A stretch of 64,000 nucleotides of DNA from Urechidicola croceus (GTDB lineage: Bacteria > Bacteroidota > Bacteroidia > Flavobacteriales > Flavobacteriaceae). Location: assembly GCF_001761325.1 (NCBI RefSeq), contig NZ_CP017478.1, forward strand, positions 1,370,001 to 1,434,000. The letters are read 5' to 3'. Under the pieces are notes generated by a model, which was not told the origin of the DNA, made no database searches, and saw only the letters and a program-made list of their open reading frames with translations. Below, one piece after another: positions 53,788-62,703 of the stretch. How positions within the stretch are numbered: position 1 is the stretch's first letter; each line of letters starts with the position of its first letter. The position numbers and the translations under genes were made by a program.

Positions 53788-55002
53788 TTAGACTATTTCA
53801 GCAACAACAAATGTACTTCCCCCAATAAAAATAAAATCATTTTCTTGAGCAGAATTTTTGGCCGCCGACAATGCTGTATTTACAGACGAATAACTTTTTC
53901 CTTTTAAGTTAAAATTAAGTGCGGTTTCTTGTAAAATATCAGCATTTAAACCACGCGGAAGATTTGGTTTACAAAAATAATATGTTGCTGTAACAGGTAA
54001 TAATGGTAAAACAGCATTTAAGTCTTTATCATTTACAACACCAAATACTATATGTAAATGGTTATATTCTTCAGATTGAATTTGCTCAACTACATACTTT
54101 AACCCTTCTTTATTATGAGCAGTATCACAAACTATCAAAGGCTTTTGATTCAACTCTTGCCACCTACCTAAAAGCCCAGTGTTCTTTAAAGTGTTTTGTA
54201 ATCCGTCAATAATACTCCCCTCTTTAATTATATATGAACTTTGTAAAACTCTAATTGCTTGAATAGCTGTTTTTTTATTCTTTTTTTGATAAATACCCTT
54301 TAAATCTGATTCATAATCGGCTGTAATATTCTTTTCCGCTAAAAACAAGTTAGAATGGGTTTCAATTGCTTTTTGATAAAAAACATGATGAATTTCCTCT
54401 TGAAATTCTCCTATTACTACTGGAATTTCTTTTTTAATTATTCCTGCCTTTTCTGCCGCTATTTCTGGTAAGGTATTCCCTAACATTTGGACATGATCGA
54501 AACCTATATTAGTAATTACAGAAACTTCAGGAGTAATTATATTCGTAGAATCTAATCGGCCTCCCAAACCAACCTCAACAACAGCAATATCAACTTGATG
54601 TTTTGCAAAAATATCAAAAGCCAAACCTACTGTCATTTCAAAAAATGATAACTGATTTCGGTCAAAAAATGACTTGTTATCAGAAATAAAATCTATAACT
54701 TCATCCTGAGAAATTGGTTGTCCATTAATTTTAATTCGTTCTCTAAAATCTTTTAAATGTGGTGAAGTATATAAACCAACTTTATAACCTGCTTCTTGTA
54801 ATATTGAAGCAATCATATGGCTAGTAGATCCTTTTCCATTGGTTCCTGCAACATGAACAGATTTAAATCTTTTTTCTGGATTATTTAAATGTTTTGATAA
54901 TAATAAGGTGTTAGATAAATCTTTTTTAAATGCAGTTTTGCCTTGTTTTTGATACATTGGAAGTTGAGAAAACATCCAATCTAAAGTTTCTTGATACTTC
55001 AT
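53788..55002 (-). CDS. folC: Bifunctional folylpolyglutamate synthase/dihydrofolate synthase
   Basis: A 404-residue Mur-ligase-fold enzyme that makes dihydrofolate and adds glutamates to folates in the cytoplasm. It has the P-loop SVHVAGTNGKGSTSHMIASI, YKVGLYTSPHLKDFRERI, AVVEVGLGGRLDSTNII, ITNIGFDHVQMLGNTLPEIA and the C-terminal VCDTAHNKEGLK. The start codon overlaps the stop codon of the tonB-like gene as TAATG, so it is translated from the exbB-exbD-tonB-folC transcript. Confidence 0.95.
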   Translation of the reverse strand: MKYQETLDWMFSQLPMYQKQGKTAFKKDLSNTLLLSKHLNNPEKRFKSVHVAGTNGKGSTSHMIASILQEAGYKVGLYTSPHLKDFRERIKINGQPISQDEVIDFISDNKSFFDRNQLSFFEMTVGLAFDIFAKHQVDIAVVEVGLGGRLDSTNIITPEVSVITNIGFDHVQMLGNTLPEIAAEKAGIIKKEIPVVIGEFQEEIHHVFYQKAIETHSNLFLAEKNITADYESDLKGIYQKKNKKTAIQAIRVLQSSYIIKEGSIIDGLQNTLKNTGLLGRWQELNQKPLIVCDTAHNKEGLKYVVEQIQSEEYNHLHIVFGVVNDKDLNAVLPLLPVTATYYFCKPNLPRGLNADILQETALNFNLKGKSYSSVNTALSAAKNSAQENDFIFIGGSTFVVAEIV

Positions 55003-55874
55003 TAATTTGAAAGTGAAAAACGATATTTAATAATCCCTATTTGCTTTGAGCCTGCATTTGAATCTGCTTGCCATGTAGTTTTTAATGCAGCTTCTTTAGC
55101 ACGTGTCAATAAACAGGCAGCATTATTTGTTGAACCCTTAGTTCCTGGTGTAGCCTTTATTACTTTTCCTGCCCTATCTACTTCAATTGTTACAATTACC
55201 AAGCCTTCTTCATTACAATCGTATTCTGGTTTTGGCTTACTAATTGGCCTTCTACTTCCAAGTTGATAATCTCCTCCTCCTCCACTTCCTCCATTTCCAT
55301 AGTATCCGTCAGCATTTGGATCTCCGTTTTCACTTCCCTTATCTCCTCCAACATTATCATCACCTTCGCCTCCAGATGTTGATCCTTCAGAATTTTTAAT
55401 TCCTCCCATCAACTCATCCAATTTGCGTTTCTTATCTTGTTGCTCTTTTTTAATTCGTTCGGCTTCTGCCTTTGCTTGTCTTTCGGCTTCCGCTTCTGCT
55501 TTTGCCTTTTTATCAGCTTCAGCTTTTGCTTTTAATCGCTCTGCTTCAGCTTTTTTTATTCTAATTGACTCTTCAGTTTCTGCAGTTATTACATCTTCAG
55601 CAGGACTATCTTCTGGTGCTGAATCTTCAACTTCTTCTTCAACAACCTCTTCTTGTTCTGTTACTTGAGGAACAGGTTGTGTTTTAACTGGCTCAGTTGG
55701 TTGAATATTTCCACTACCCACATTGGATGTCCCAAAATTTACTGCGATACCAGATTCGATAGGCGGGTCTAGATATTTTAATCCAAAAAAGAAAATCATC
55801 AATAATAATAGTAGGATAATTATTGCTGTTATTGTGGCTGATTTACGTTTATGTATGGTATTTAATAATTGCAT
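55002..55874 (-). CDS. TonB/TolA-like energy transducer
   Basis: A 290-residue envelope protein. Residues about 15-33 are the inner-membrane anchor. A proline- and acid-rich stretch follows (EPVKTQPVPQVTEQEEVVEE), then a Lys/Ala/Glu coiled spacer like that of TolA (residues about 105-150) and a Gly-rich linker. The C-terminal TonB domain contains YDCNEEGLVIVTIEVDRAGK and IIKYRFSLSN. It couples the ExbB/ExbD proton motor, encoded just upstream, to outer-membrane partners. Candidates in the window are SusC and the receptor at 2281, though TolA-like cell-envelope duty is equally possible given the spacer. Confidence 0.88.
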   Translation of the reverse strand: MQLLNTIHKRKSATITAIIILLLLLMIFFFGLKYLDPPIESGIAVNFGTSNVGSGNIQPTEPVKTQPVPQVTEQEEVVEEEVEDSAPEDSPAEDVITAETEESIRIKKAEAERLKAKAEADKKAKAEAEAERQAKAEAERIKKEQQDKKRKLDELMGGIKNSEGSTSGGEGDDNVGGDKGSENGDPNADGYYGNGGSGGGGDYQLGSRRPISKPKPEYDCNEEGLVIVTIEVDRAGKVIKATPGTKGSTNNAACLLTRAKEAALKTTWQADSNAGSKQIGIIKYRFSLSN

Positions 55875-55955
55875 ATTTTTTAGTCTAAAGTTGTTAGTTG
55901 AATGATTTTTTTCTTAATGTTTTATCATCTAATTACTAACGACATTGGCTATTCA

Positions 55956-56342
55956 CTATTTGGGCCTTACAGCAAGAATTACTTTGAATCTATTTCTATT
56001 GGCAATATCCATAACTGATACAGCATCTTCAATTGGTACACCTTCTTCTGCTCTTAATAATATTGTTGGATTTTCTTGCCCTACTAATAAAATTCTAAGT
56101 TCTTCTTCTATATTTTGTTCATTAATACTTTTACCGTTAATAAAGTATTGAGAGTTTTTCTTAATACTTACAGATATATTTTGAGTATTTGTTGACTTCC
56201 CTTTTGCTTTTGGCAGAATCATATCTAATGCATTTGGTGCATTAGAAGTCAGCATAAAAAAGACCAATAACAAAAATACAATATCAGTCATTGAACTCAT
56301 ACTGAATTCTGGGCTTACTTTATTTCTTCCTTTAAACTTCAT
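55956..56342 (-). CDS. exbD: ExbD/TolR-family biopolymer transport protein
   Basis: A 128-residue protein with one N-terminal membrane segment that contains the essential Asp in SMTDIVFLLLVFFMLTSN (about residues 17-34) and a periplasmic domain ending FKVILAVRPK. It is the proton-path partner of ExbB. It begins 1 bp after the exbB-type gene and 81 bp separate it from the tonB-like gene. TolR rather than ExbD cannot be excluded. Confidence 0.92.
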   Translation of the reverse strand: MKFKGRNKVSPEFSMSSMTDIVFLLLVFFMLTSNAPNALDMILPKAKGKSTNTQNISVSIKKNSQYFINGKSINEQNIEEELRILLVGQENPTILLRAEEGVPIEDAVSVMDIANRNRFKVILAVRPK

Positions 56343-56343
56343 A

Positions 56344-57024
56344 CTAAACAGGTTCGTTTAATAAATCTAAAAATTCAACTGCCTTAGCCTCCATTTGATG
56401 TACAACTTTATTTGTTTTTACAACAATATGATTATAAGCAATGTAAGCAATAATACCAACTATTAATCCTGCAACTGTAGTTGTCATAGCGGTATAAATA
56501 CCTGCGGCTAAAGATCCCATTTCTGCTTGACCTCCACTTGTTGCCATTTCATGAAATGCCAAAATCATACCAATTACTGTACCTAAGAAACCTATCATTG
56601 GGGCTGCACCAGCAACAGTAGCGAGAATACTAACATTCTTTTCAAGTTTATAAACTTCAAGAGTTCCCGCGCTTTCAATCGCTGTATTGATATCTTCTAA
56701 AGGTTTACCTATTCGAGAAATCCCTTTTTCAATCAATCGAGCTTCTGGAGAATTAGTTTGTGCACATAAGACTTTAGCTGCATCTAATTTGCCATTTACA
56801 ACTTGATCTTTTATTTGATTCATAAAGTTGTCATCAGTCTTTGAAACTGCATTGATGGCAAATACTCGTTCAAAATAAATATAAAGTGCGGCAATTAACA
56901 ATATGATTAAAATTAATATAATTACTTGACCTCCAATACCACCATCCATAATTAGATTATAAATAGATAATGTTTTTTCTTCTGATAAAGCCTCGTCTAA
57001 AACTTCTTGTGCTTCTTGTTGCAT
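56344..57024 (-). CDS. exbB: MotA/TolQ/ExbB proton channel protein
   Basis: A 226-residue inner-membrane protein with three membrane segments, near residues 27-50, 130-155 and 170-195. Family motifs are GAAPMIGFLGTVIGMILAFH and AAGIYTAMTTTVAGLIVGII, where the Thr residues form part of the proton path. It is the first gene of the minus-strand exbB-exbD-tonB-folC run. A -7-like TAAATTCG lies at 57066-57059 on the minus strand. Confidence 0.93.
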   Translation of the reverse strand: MQQEAQEVLDEALSEEKTLSIYNLIMDGGIGGQVIILILIILLIAALYIYFERVFAINAVSKTDDNFMNQIKDQVVNGKLDAAKVLCAQTNSPEARLIEKGISRIGKPLEDINTAIESAGTLEVYKLEKNVSILATVAGAAPMIGFLGTVIGMILAFHEMATSGGQAEMGSLAAGIYTAMTTTVAGLIVGIIAYIAYNHIVVKTNKVVHQMEAKAVEFLDLLNEPV

Positions 57025-57093
57025 TCCTTATAATTGATTTAATTAACTTTTTATGTAACGAATTTACAATTTTTAAATTGTTTTATTAGGTAT

Positions 57094-57124
57094 AAAAAAA
57101 GTCATCTGAAACTACAGACGACTT
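57094..57124 (-). terminator. Terminator of nhaB
   Basis: On the minus strand AAGTCGTCTG pairs with CAGATGACTT (57124-57115 with 57108-57099, one G-T pair), 6-base loop, then seven T. It lies 27 bases after the nhaB stop codon. Confidence 0.85.
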
Positions 57125-57150
57125 AATTTTATATATTTTATAATATTATA

Positions 57151-58617
57151 TTAAAGTACTAATTTTACCATTATATAGCCTATCCCTCCTAAAATTATTG
57201 TGTATGGCAATGCCATTTTCACCATTTTACCATAAGATAAATTGATTAATGGTGCTAACGATGAGGTTAACAAGAATAAAAATGCAGCTTGCCCATTTGG
57301 AGTTGCAACACTTGGTAAGTTTGTTCCTGTATTAATTGCTATTGCTAAGTGCTCAAAATGCTCCCTATCAATTAAACCAGCATCAAATGCTGCTTTCACT
57401 TCATTTATGTAAACTGTTGCTACAAATACATTATCACTAATTGCAGATAACACTCCATTTGCAATATAAAACATTCCTGGCTGATCTTTAGGGTCTAGCG
57501 AAAGTGCCCATTCAATAACAGGCTTGAATAAATGCTGATCGTGGATCATGGCAACTATAACGAAAAAGACAACAATTAATCCGGTGAAGGGAAGAGCCTC
57601 TTCAAAAGCATGACCTAATGAGTGTTCGTCTGTAATTCCCATAAATGCCGTTTGAACTATAATTAATGCTAATCCAATAAAGCCAACTGGAGCCACATGT
57701 AATGCCAACCCTGCAATTAATAAAATTGCAGCAATACCTTGAACCCATAGCGCATATTTTTCTTTATCAGACCTATTTTTATCTTCTTCAATAGTATAAT
57801 TTTCAATAATTCCACGTGCTACTTCCGGCAACTTAGCTCCAAATCCAAACCAACCTGTAATTTCCAATACTACAGTTGTTAGTAACCCTGCAATGAAAAC
57901 AGGTATCGTTATATCCTTCATTTTTAAGAAAAATTCAACAAAATCCCATCCCATCTTTTCACCAATTAAAAGATTTTGAGGCTCTCCAACAAGTGTACAA
58001 ACACCACCTAATGCTGTACCAACAACACCGTGCATTATCAAACTTCTCAAAAAACTTCTGAATTGCTCTAAAGTTTCACCACTTAATTGTTTTCTATCTA
58101 AAGTACCACTATGGTCATAATCTTGATCACTTGAATGTATTTTGTGATATACACCATAAAAACCTACTGCAACACTTATCAATACTGCTGTCACCGTAAG
58201 CGCATCTAAAAAAGCAGACAATATTGCTGCCATAAAAACAAACAACAATGAAAGAACAACTTTAGATTTAACTCTGGTAAACACTTTACTAAATAAAAAC
58301 ATTAACAATGGTTTCATAAAATAAATACCAGCAACCATAAATACTAACAATAATATCACTTCGAGATTCTGATCTACTTCATGATAAGCATTATGTGGTG
58401 TTGTGAGTCCTAAGGCAATAATTTGAATTGCGAGTAAACCTCCAGATTGTAGTGGATAACACTTTAATGCCATTGCCAAAGTAAAAATAAATTCAGCAAT
58501 AAATAACCATGCACTAACGGTTGGATTGATAAAATAGATTGGAATATTAATGATTAAAAAGAAAATCATTGTGTACTTAAACCACTTTGGGCTGTTTCCT
58601 AAAAAATACTTAAACAT
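57151..58617 (-). CDS. nhaB: Na+/H+ antiporter NhaB
   Basis: A 488-residue inner-membrane antiporter with about 12 membrane segments. It follows the NhaB pattern closely: [113 protein letters not shown] and [20 protein letters not shown]. It exports Na+ in exchange for protons, useful in salt water. A single gene with its own terminator; its promoter overlaps the 3' end of anmK. Confidence 0.94.
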   Translation of the reverse strand: MFKYFLGNSPKWFKYTMIFFLIINIPIYFINPTVSAWLFIAEFIFTLAMALKCYPLQSGGLLAIQIIALGLTTPHNAYHEVDQNLEVILLLVFMVAGIYFMKPLLMFLFSKVFTRVKSKVVLSLLFVFMAAILSAFLDALTVTAVLISVAVGFYGVYHKIHSSDQDYDHSGTLDRKQLSGETLEQFRSFLRSLIMHGVVGTALGGVCTLVGEPQNLLIGEKMGWDFVEFFLKMKDITIPVFIAGLLTTVVLEITGWFGFGAKLPEVARGIIENYTIEEDKNRSDKEKYALWVQGIAAILLIAGLALHVAPVGFIGLALIIVQTAFMGITDEHSLGHAFEEALPFTGLIVVFFVIVAMIHDQHLFKPVIEWALSLDPKDQPGMFYIANGVLSAISDNVFVATVYINEVKAAFDAGLIDREHFEHLAIAINTGTNLPSVATPNGQAAFLFLLTSSLAPLINLSYGKMVKMALPYTIILGGIGYIMVKLVL

Positions 58618-58672
58618 ATATTGAAAAGATAAAGTTTTTGAATCTGAATTAAATTTATAAATTCACTGACCA

Positions 58673-58699
58673 CAAATATATCAAATTAACCATTACAAA
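58673..58699 (-). promoter_or_regulatory. Likely nhaB promoter
   Basis: On the minus strand TTTG (58699-58696), a short 15-base spacer and TATATTTG (58680-58673), a full -7 match. The -33 part lies within the last codons of anmK. Confidence 0.5.
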
Positions 58700-59744
58700 T
58701 AATACCTGAACTATGGTCTTTTTTTGCACCAGTTACACTTTGCAAACAATTCACTTTATTTTCGAGCCTTAGCAATCCCAAAAAGGCAAAAATTAACGAT
58801 TCTTTAAAGTTGATAATAGTTTTATTAGGTATTATGATAAGATTTTTAATATACTTTTGAAGTCTTTCTATTAAAAAATTATTAAAGGCTCCACCTCCTG
58901 TAATCAACAAACTTCCTTCATTTTTTATTTGAAGTGAAATTTGAATAGCAATGTGCTCAATAAAAGTTCGCAATATATCTTGCTCTGAACAATTATATTT
59001 TTCAATTATTGGAAATATTTTTGAAACAACAAATTCAAAACCTAGAGATTTTGGAATTTGATTCGTATAAAATGATAAACTATTCAATTCTTCAAGCATC
59101 AAAGTATTGATATTTCCTTGAGAAGCAATTTTACCTTTATTATCATATTCTAGGCCTAATTTATTTGCATAATGATTCAACACAATATTTACAGGACAAA
59201 TGTCAAATGCTATTCTCCTTTCATTTTTATCAAATGAAATATTAGCAAACCCACCCAAATTTAAACAATATTCATATTCTGAAAACAACAACTTATCACC
59301 TATCGGGACTAATGGTGCTCCTTGACCTCCCAATTCTACATCTTGCGTACGAAAGTCACAAACAACTTTATAACCTGTAAGTTTAGATATACTATCTCCA
59401 TCACCTATTTGCAAAGTATAACCTTGTTCTGGCTTATGAAATATTGTATGACCGTGAGAAGCAATAAAATCTACTTTCCCTATATTATAATTTGAAATGA
59501 AAGAATTAATTAGTGTACCTATATATATACCGTATTCTACATTCAACTTTTCAATTAGAATTTTGGATTGATTGAAAGCATTTTTTAGTTTCAATTTCCA
59601 TTCGTCAGAATATGAAAAAGTCTTAGAACATATTATTTCAAATGAATATTCTCCATTTTTACTAAATGAAACATACACTAAATCAACTCCATCTAATGAA
59701 GTACCACTCATCATTCCTATCACATACGACTTATTACTATTCAT
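58686..59744 (-). CDS. anmK: Anhydro-N-acetylmuramic acid kinase
   Basis: About 352 residues from the ATG at 59744 (YVIGMMSGTSLDGVDLVY follows); an ATG eight codons earlier adds only MPKLYIYI and is less likely. The enzyme opens and phosphorylates anhydro-MurNAc during cell-wall recycling. Motifs are GMMSGTSLDGVD (ATP/substrate), ASHGHTIFH, GDGDSIS, VVCDFRTQDVELGGQGAPLV and LLITGGGAFN. The downstream MurNAc-6-phosphate etherase is not in the window. A -7-like TATATTTA lies at 59756-59749, very near the start. Confidence 0.95.
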   Translation of the reverse strand: MNSNKSYVIGMMSGTSLDGVDLVYVSFSKNGEYSFEIICSKTFSYSDEWKLKLKNAFNQSKILIEKLNVEYGIYIGTLINSFISNYNIGKVDFIASHGHTIFHKPEQGYTLQIGDGDSISKLTGYKVVCDFRTQDVELGGQGAPLVPIGDKLLFSEYEYCLNLGGFANISFDKNERRIAFDICPVNIVLNHYANKLGLEYDNKGKIASQGNINTLMLEELNSLSFYTNQIPKSLGFEFVVSKIFPIIEKYNCSEQDILRTFIEHIAIQISLQIKNEGSLLITGGGAFNNFLIERLQKYIKNLIIIPNKTIINFKESLIFAFLGLLRLENKVNCLQSVTGAKKDHSSGIICNG

Positions 59745-59819
59745 AATGTAAATATACAATTTAGGCACACATGCATAGCAAATTATGATTTTAATAATAT
59801 AATTGATTTAAAAAATCAA

Positions 59820-59827
59820 TAATTTTG
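59820..59827 (+). promoter_or_regulatory. -7 box of the acyl-CoA dehydrogenase gene
   Basis: TAATTTTG, a full match to TAnnTTTG, 35 bases before the start codon. TTG at 59803-59805 would give a short 14-base spacer. Confidence 0.45.
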
Positions 59828-59862
59828 AAAAAACAAAAAATTACAATTAAAATATACTAATT

Positions 59863-61005
59863 ATGGATTTTAGCCTGAGTGAAGAACAATTAATGATCAG
59901 AGATGCAGCAAGAGATTTTGCTCAAAATGAATTATTACCTGGAGTTATTGAAAGAGATGAACAACAAAAATTTCCACACGAACAAATTAAGAAAATGGGA
60001 GAACTTGGTTTTCTTGGTATGATGGTAGATCCAAAATATGGTGGTGGCGGAATGGATGCTGTTTCATATGTTCTTGCTATGGAGGAAATTTCTAAAATTG
60101 ACGCATCTGCTTCTGTAGTGATGTCAGTAAATAATTCTTTGGTTTGCTGGGGACTTGAAACTTTCGGATCTGAAGAGCAAAAACAAAAATATCTTACAAA
60201 ATTGGCGACTGGTGAAATCATAGGTGCTTTTTGCTTAAGTGAGCCAGAAGCAGGAAGTGATGCTACTTCACAAAGAACTACCGCAATTGATAAAGGAGAT
60301 CATTATTTACTAAATGGTACAAAGAACTGGATTACCAATGGAGGAAATGCTAGTGTATATTTAGTAATTGCACAAACTGATCCTGAAAAAGGCCACAAAG
60401 GAATAAATGCCTTAATTGTAGAAAAAGGAACTGAAGGATTTATAGTTGGAACAAAAGAAAATAAATTGGGAATCCGTGGGTCAGATACACATTCACTAAT
60501 GTTTACTGATGTAAAAGTACCTAAAGAAAATCGAATTGGAGAAGATGGATTCGGATTCAAATTTGCCATGAAAACATTATCTGGCGGAAGAATAGGTATA
60601 GCAGCTCAAGCATTAGGAATTGCCTCTGGAGCCTATGAATTGGCATTAAAATATTCTAAAGAACGTAAAGCGTTTGGCAAAGAAATAAGTAAGCATCAAG
60701 CAATTGCATTTAAACTTGCTGATATGGCTACAGAAATTGAAGCGGCTCGTTTCTTATGCTTAAAAGCTGCATGGGATAAAGATAACGATCTTAACTATGA
60801 CCAATCTAGTGCAATGGCAAAACTTTACGCTGCAGAAATGGCAATGCGACAAACAGTTGAAGCCATACAAATTCATGGCGGATATGGATTTGTAAAAGAA
60901 TATCATGTAGAACGACTAATGCGTGATGCAAAAATCACTCAGATATACGAAGGGACATCAGAAATTCAAAAAATAGTTATCTCAAGAAACATCTTAAAAG
61001 ATTAA
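59863..61005 (+). CDS. Acyl-CoA dehydrogenase
   Basis: A 380-residue flavoenzyme that oxidizes acyl-CoA to the 2-enoyl form. The N-terminal helical domain starts MDFSLSEEQLMIRDAARDFA. The middle beta domain has CLSEPEAGSDATSQRTTA and NGTKNWITNGGNASVYLV, and the C-terminal domain has GRIGIAAQALGIASGAYELA, FGKEISKHQAIAFKLADMA and IHGGYGFVKEYHVERLMRDA. The catalytic Glu lies in QIYEGTSEIQ. The pattern is that of short-chain (butyryl-CoA type) enzymes, but chain length cannot be set. A single gene with its own terminator. Confidence 0.95.
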   Translation: MDFSLSEEQLMIRDAARDFAQNELLPGVIERDEQQKFPHEQIKKMGELGFLGMMVDPKYGGGGMDAVSYVLAMEEISKIDASASVVMSVNNSLVCWGLETFGSEEQKQKYLTKLATGEIIGAFCLSEPEAGSDATSQRTTAIDKGDHYLLNGTKNWITNGGNASVYLVIAQTDPEKGHKGINALIVEKGTEGFIVGTKENKLGIRGSDTHSLMFTDVKVPKENRIGEDGFGFKFAMKTLSGGRIGIAAQALGIASGAYELALKYSKERKAFGKEISKHQAIAFKLADMATEIEAARFLCLKAAWDKDNDLNYDQSSAMAKLYAAEMAMRQTVEAIQIHGGYGFVKEYHVERLMRDAKITQIYEGTSEIQKIVISRNILKD

Positions 61006-61037
61006 ATATTTTTCACCGTTTTGCTTAAAACCTTTAA

Positions 61038-61067
61038 AAATCCGATAACTATATCGGATTTTTTTAT
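61038..61067 (+). terminator. Terminator of the acyl-CoA dehydrogenase gene
   Basis: A perfect 10-bp stem AAATCCGATA/TATCGGATTT (61038-61047 with 61052-61061), 4-base loop, then a T-run. Confidence 0.9.
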
Positions 61068-61132
61068 GCTTTTTTCTCAAAATTGTGATTTTTATCATAT
61101 CCTCAAAAATAAATGTGAAATTTTAACAACAC

Positions 61133-61259
61133 ACCCCTACTTTATGACAGTAAAAAGTATGAATTTAAAAATATATGATTTTTACCCCCTATTTTTTGAT
61201 ACACCTAACAACCAAATAGTACTATCATAACATTTTGACCCCTCAAAAATTAGGGGGTT
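61133..61259. promoter_or_regulatory. Repeated ACCCC(C)TA motif upstream of the nitrogen operon
   Basis: This gene-free region between the terminator at 61038 and the porin gene holds ACCCCTACTTT (61133), ACCCCCTATTTTTTGA (61184), ACCCCT (61238) and, on the minus strand, AACCCCCTAATTTTTGA (61259-61243). The third and fourth form a dyad CCCCT/AGGGG. The plus-strand copies are 51 and 54 bp apart. The last dyad lies just upstream of the -7 box at 61275, where an activator would sit. Confidence 0.6.
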
Positions 61260-61274
61260 AAATATTTTTTAACA

Positions 61275-61282
61275 TATATTTG
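61275..61282 (+). promoter_or_regulatory. -7 box of the porin-glnK-amt operon
   Basis: TATATTTG, a full match to TAnnTTTG, 22 bases before the start codon. No TTTG or TTG lies at the normal distance, which would suit an activator-dependent promoter. Confidence 0.6.
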
Positions 61283-61304
61283 TTTCATTATTAACCATTA
61301 ATTT

Positions 61305-62300
61305 ATGATTATGATTAAATCTAGACTTTCATTATTAGCACTATTAATTATGTGCACAAGTGTATTTGCTCAAGAAGAAGAAAAAGAAGAAAAAAAAGTA
61401 TCAATAAGCGGTACAGTTGATGCTTATTACCAAACAAATTTAACTTCATCTGATGCAAGTGCTCAATCATTTGGAACATCATTTGCTGATGAAACAGGTT
61501 TTGCTTTAGGTATGGCAAACATTATTGCATCTTACGAAGGTGAAAAAACTGGTGTTGTAGCCGATGTTGTTTTTGGACCAAGAGGTGATGCTGCTGTAGG
61601 TGGTTATAATCTTAACCAATTATATGCATATTGGAATGTATCTGAATCTACAACACTAACCATGGGTCGTTTCAATACATATTTAGGATATGAAGTAATT
61701 TCCCCAACAGGCAACTTCAACTATAGTACTTCATATTTATTTTCAAGTGGACCATTTTCACATGTTGGATTAAAAGCAGATTTTGCTTTATCTGATGACT
61801 TTAGTTTAATGCTTGCTGTTATGAATGCTACTGATGTAAACAATAACTTAACAGGTGATTATGCCTTAGGAGCACAATTAGGGTACGCAGGACAATATTT
61901 AAATTTTTACTATGATTCTGGAGTAGTACTTGGATTTGAAGTAGATTATACTGGTGGATTTGATGTTACAGATTCTTTCTTTTTAGGTATTAATGCTGCA
62001 TATCAAAACAGTGATGATGCTGGATTCTACGGTGTAGCCTTATACCCACAATTAGCCACTTCTGATGATTTCAGTTTAGGTTTAAGAGGTGAATTATTTG
62101 GCAACCATGCAAAAGATGTAGATGACTTACCTAGCGTTTTAGCACTAACATTAACTGGAAGTTACACTTTAGAAGACTTAACAATCAAACCAGAAATAAG
62201 ATTAGATTCATGGAGTAATGATGAACCTTACGTTGATAGTGATTTAGATCCAACTAAAAGTTTAGCTGCATTTACAGTGGCTGCTATATACTCATTCTAA
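61305..62300 (+). CDS. Outer-membrane beta-barrel porin (OmpL-like, nitrogen-associated)
   Basis: A 331-residue barrel with a signal peptide ending SVFAQ; a second ATG two codons on is also possible. The mature N-terminus is a Glu/Lys run (EEEKEEKKVSISGTVDAYYQ). The barrel then follows the beta-barrel porin-2 (OmpL-like) pattern: YAYWNVSESTTLTMGRFNTY, LGYEVISPTGNFNYSTSYLF, SSGPFSHVGLKADF and a closing SLAAFTVAAIYSF. It is the first gene of a run with a P-II protein and an ammonium transporter, spaced 29 and 35 bp. It therefore probably admits ammonium or small nitrogen compounds across the outer membrane, an inference from context. Confidence 0.85.
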   Translation: MIMIKSRLSLLALLIMCTSVFAQEEEKEEKKVSISGTVDAYYQTNLTSSDASAQSFGTSFADETGFALGMANIIASYEGEKTGVVADVVFGPRGDAAVGGYNLNQLYAYWNVSESTTLTMGRFNTYLGYEVISPTGNFNYSTSYLFSSGPFSHVGLKADFALSDDFSLMLAVMNATDVNNNLTGDYALGAQLGYAGQYLNFYYDSGVVLGFEVDYTGGFDVTDSFFLGINAAYQNSDDAGFYGVALYPQLATSDDFSLGLRGELFGNHAKDVDDLPSVLALTLTGSYTLEDLTIKPEIRLDSWSNDEPYVDSDLDPTKSLAAFTVAAIYSF

Positions 62301-62329
62301 TAAACTTAATTTACTAAATAGATATACTT

Positions 62330-62668
62330 ATGAAAAAAGTAGAAGCAATTATCAGAAAATCAAAATTTACAGCCGTAAAAGAAGCCCTACACAAAGTTGG
62401 TGTTAATTTCTTTTCTTATTGGGATGTAACTGGATTAGGAAATGAAAAAGAAGGTCATGTATATAGAGGTGTTTCATATAGCACAAGTGATATTCAACGT
62501 AGATATCTATCAATTGTAGTAAATGACGATTTTGAAGATATTACAATTGATGCCATATTAAAATCTGCCGCTACGGGAGATGTTGGTGATGGAAAAATAT
62601 TCGTTTCTGAAATTAAAGAGTGCTACAGAATTAGAACAGGAGAAAAAGGTGGCGATACTTTAAAATAA
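62330..62668 (+). CDS. P-II family nitrogen regulator
   Basis: A 112-residue trimeric signal protein that senses ATP, ADP and 2-oxoglutarate and controls the ammonium channel encoded next. The core is clear: MKKVEAIIRKSKFTAVKEAL, the T loop with VYRGVSYSTSDIQRRYL, the B loop ATGDVGDGKIFV, and the C loop RIRTGEKG. Compared with Escherichia coli GlnB the T loop is one residue shorter. Tyr51 is kept (Tyr50 here), but Gln39 is Glu and Lys58 is Arg (residue 57). Those residues take part in 2-oxoglutarate and Mg-ATP binding in studied P-II proteins, so sensing may differ. Confidence 0.92.
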   Translation: MKKVEAIIRKSKFTAVKEALHKVGVNFFSYWDVTGLGNEKEGHVYRGVSYSTSDIQRRYLSIVVNDDFEDITIDAILKSAATGDVGDGKIFVSEIKECYRIRTGEKGGDTLK

Positions 62669-62703
62669 AAAACTAATCAACAAAACACAAACAACAATAT
62701 ATT

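Noticed and set aside
55423-55668. Plus-strand Ser/Ala/Phe-rich open frame
   Set aside because: It is the complement of the repetitive Lys/Ala/Glu spacer of the TonB/TolA-like gene, which yields long spurious frames.
61021-61230. Plus-strand open frame of 69 codons between the acyl-CoA dehydrogenase and porin genes
   Set aside because: It runs through a clear terminator hairpin and the repeated C-rich motif, lacks a promoter before its start, and resembles no family.
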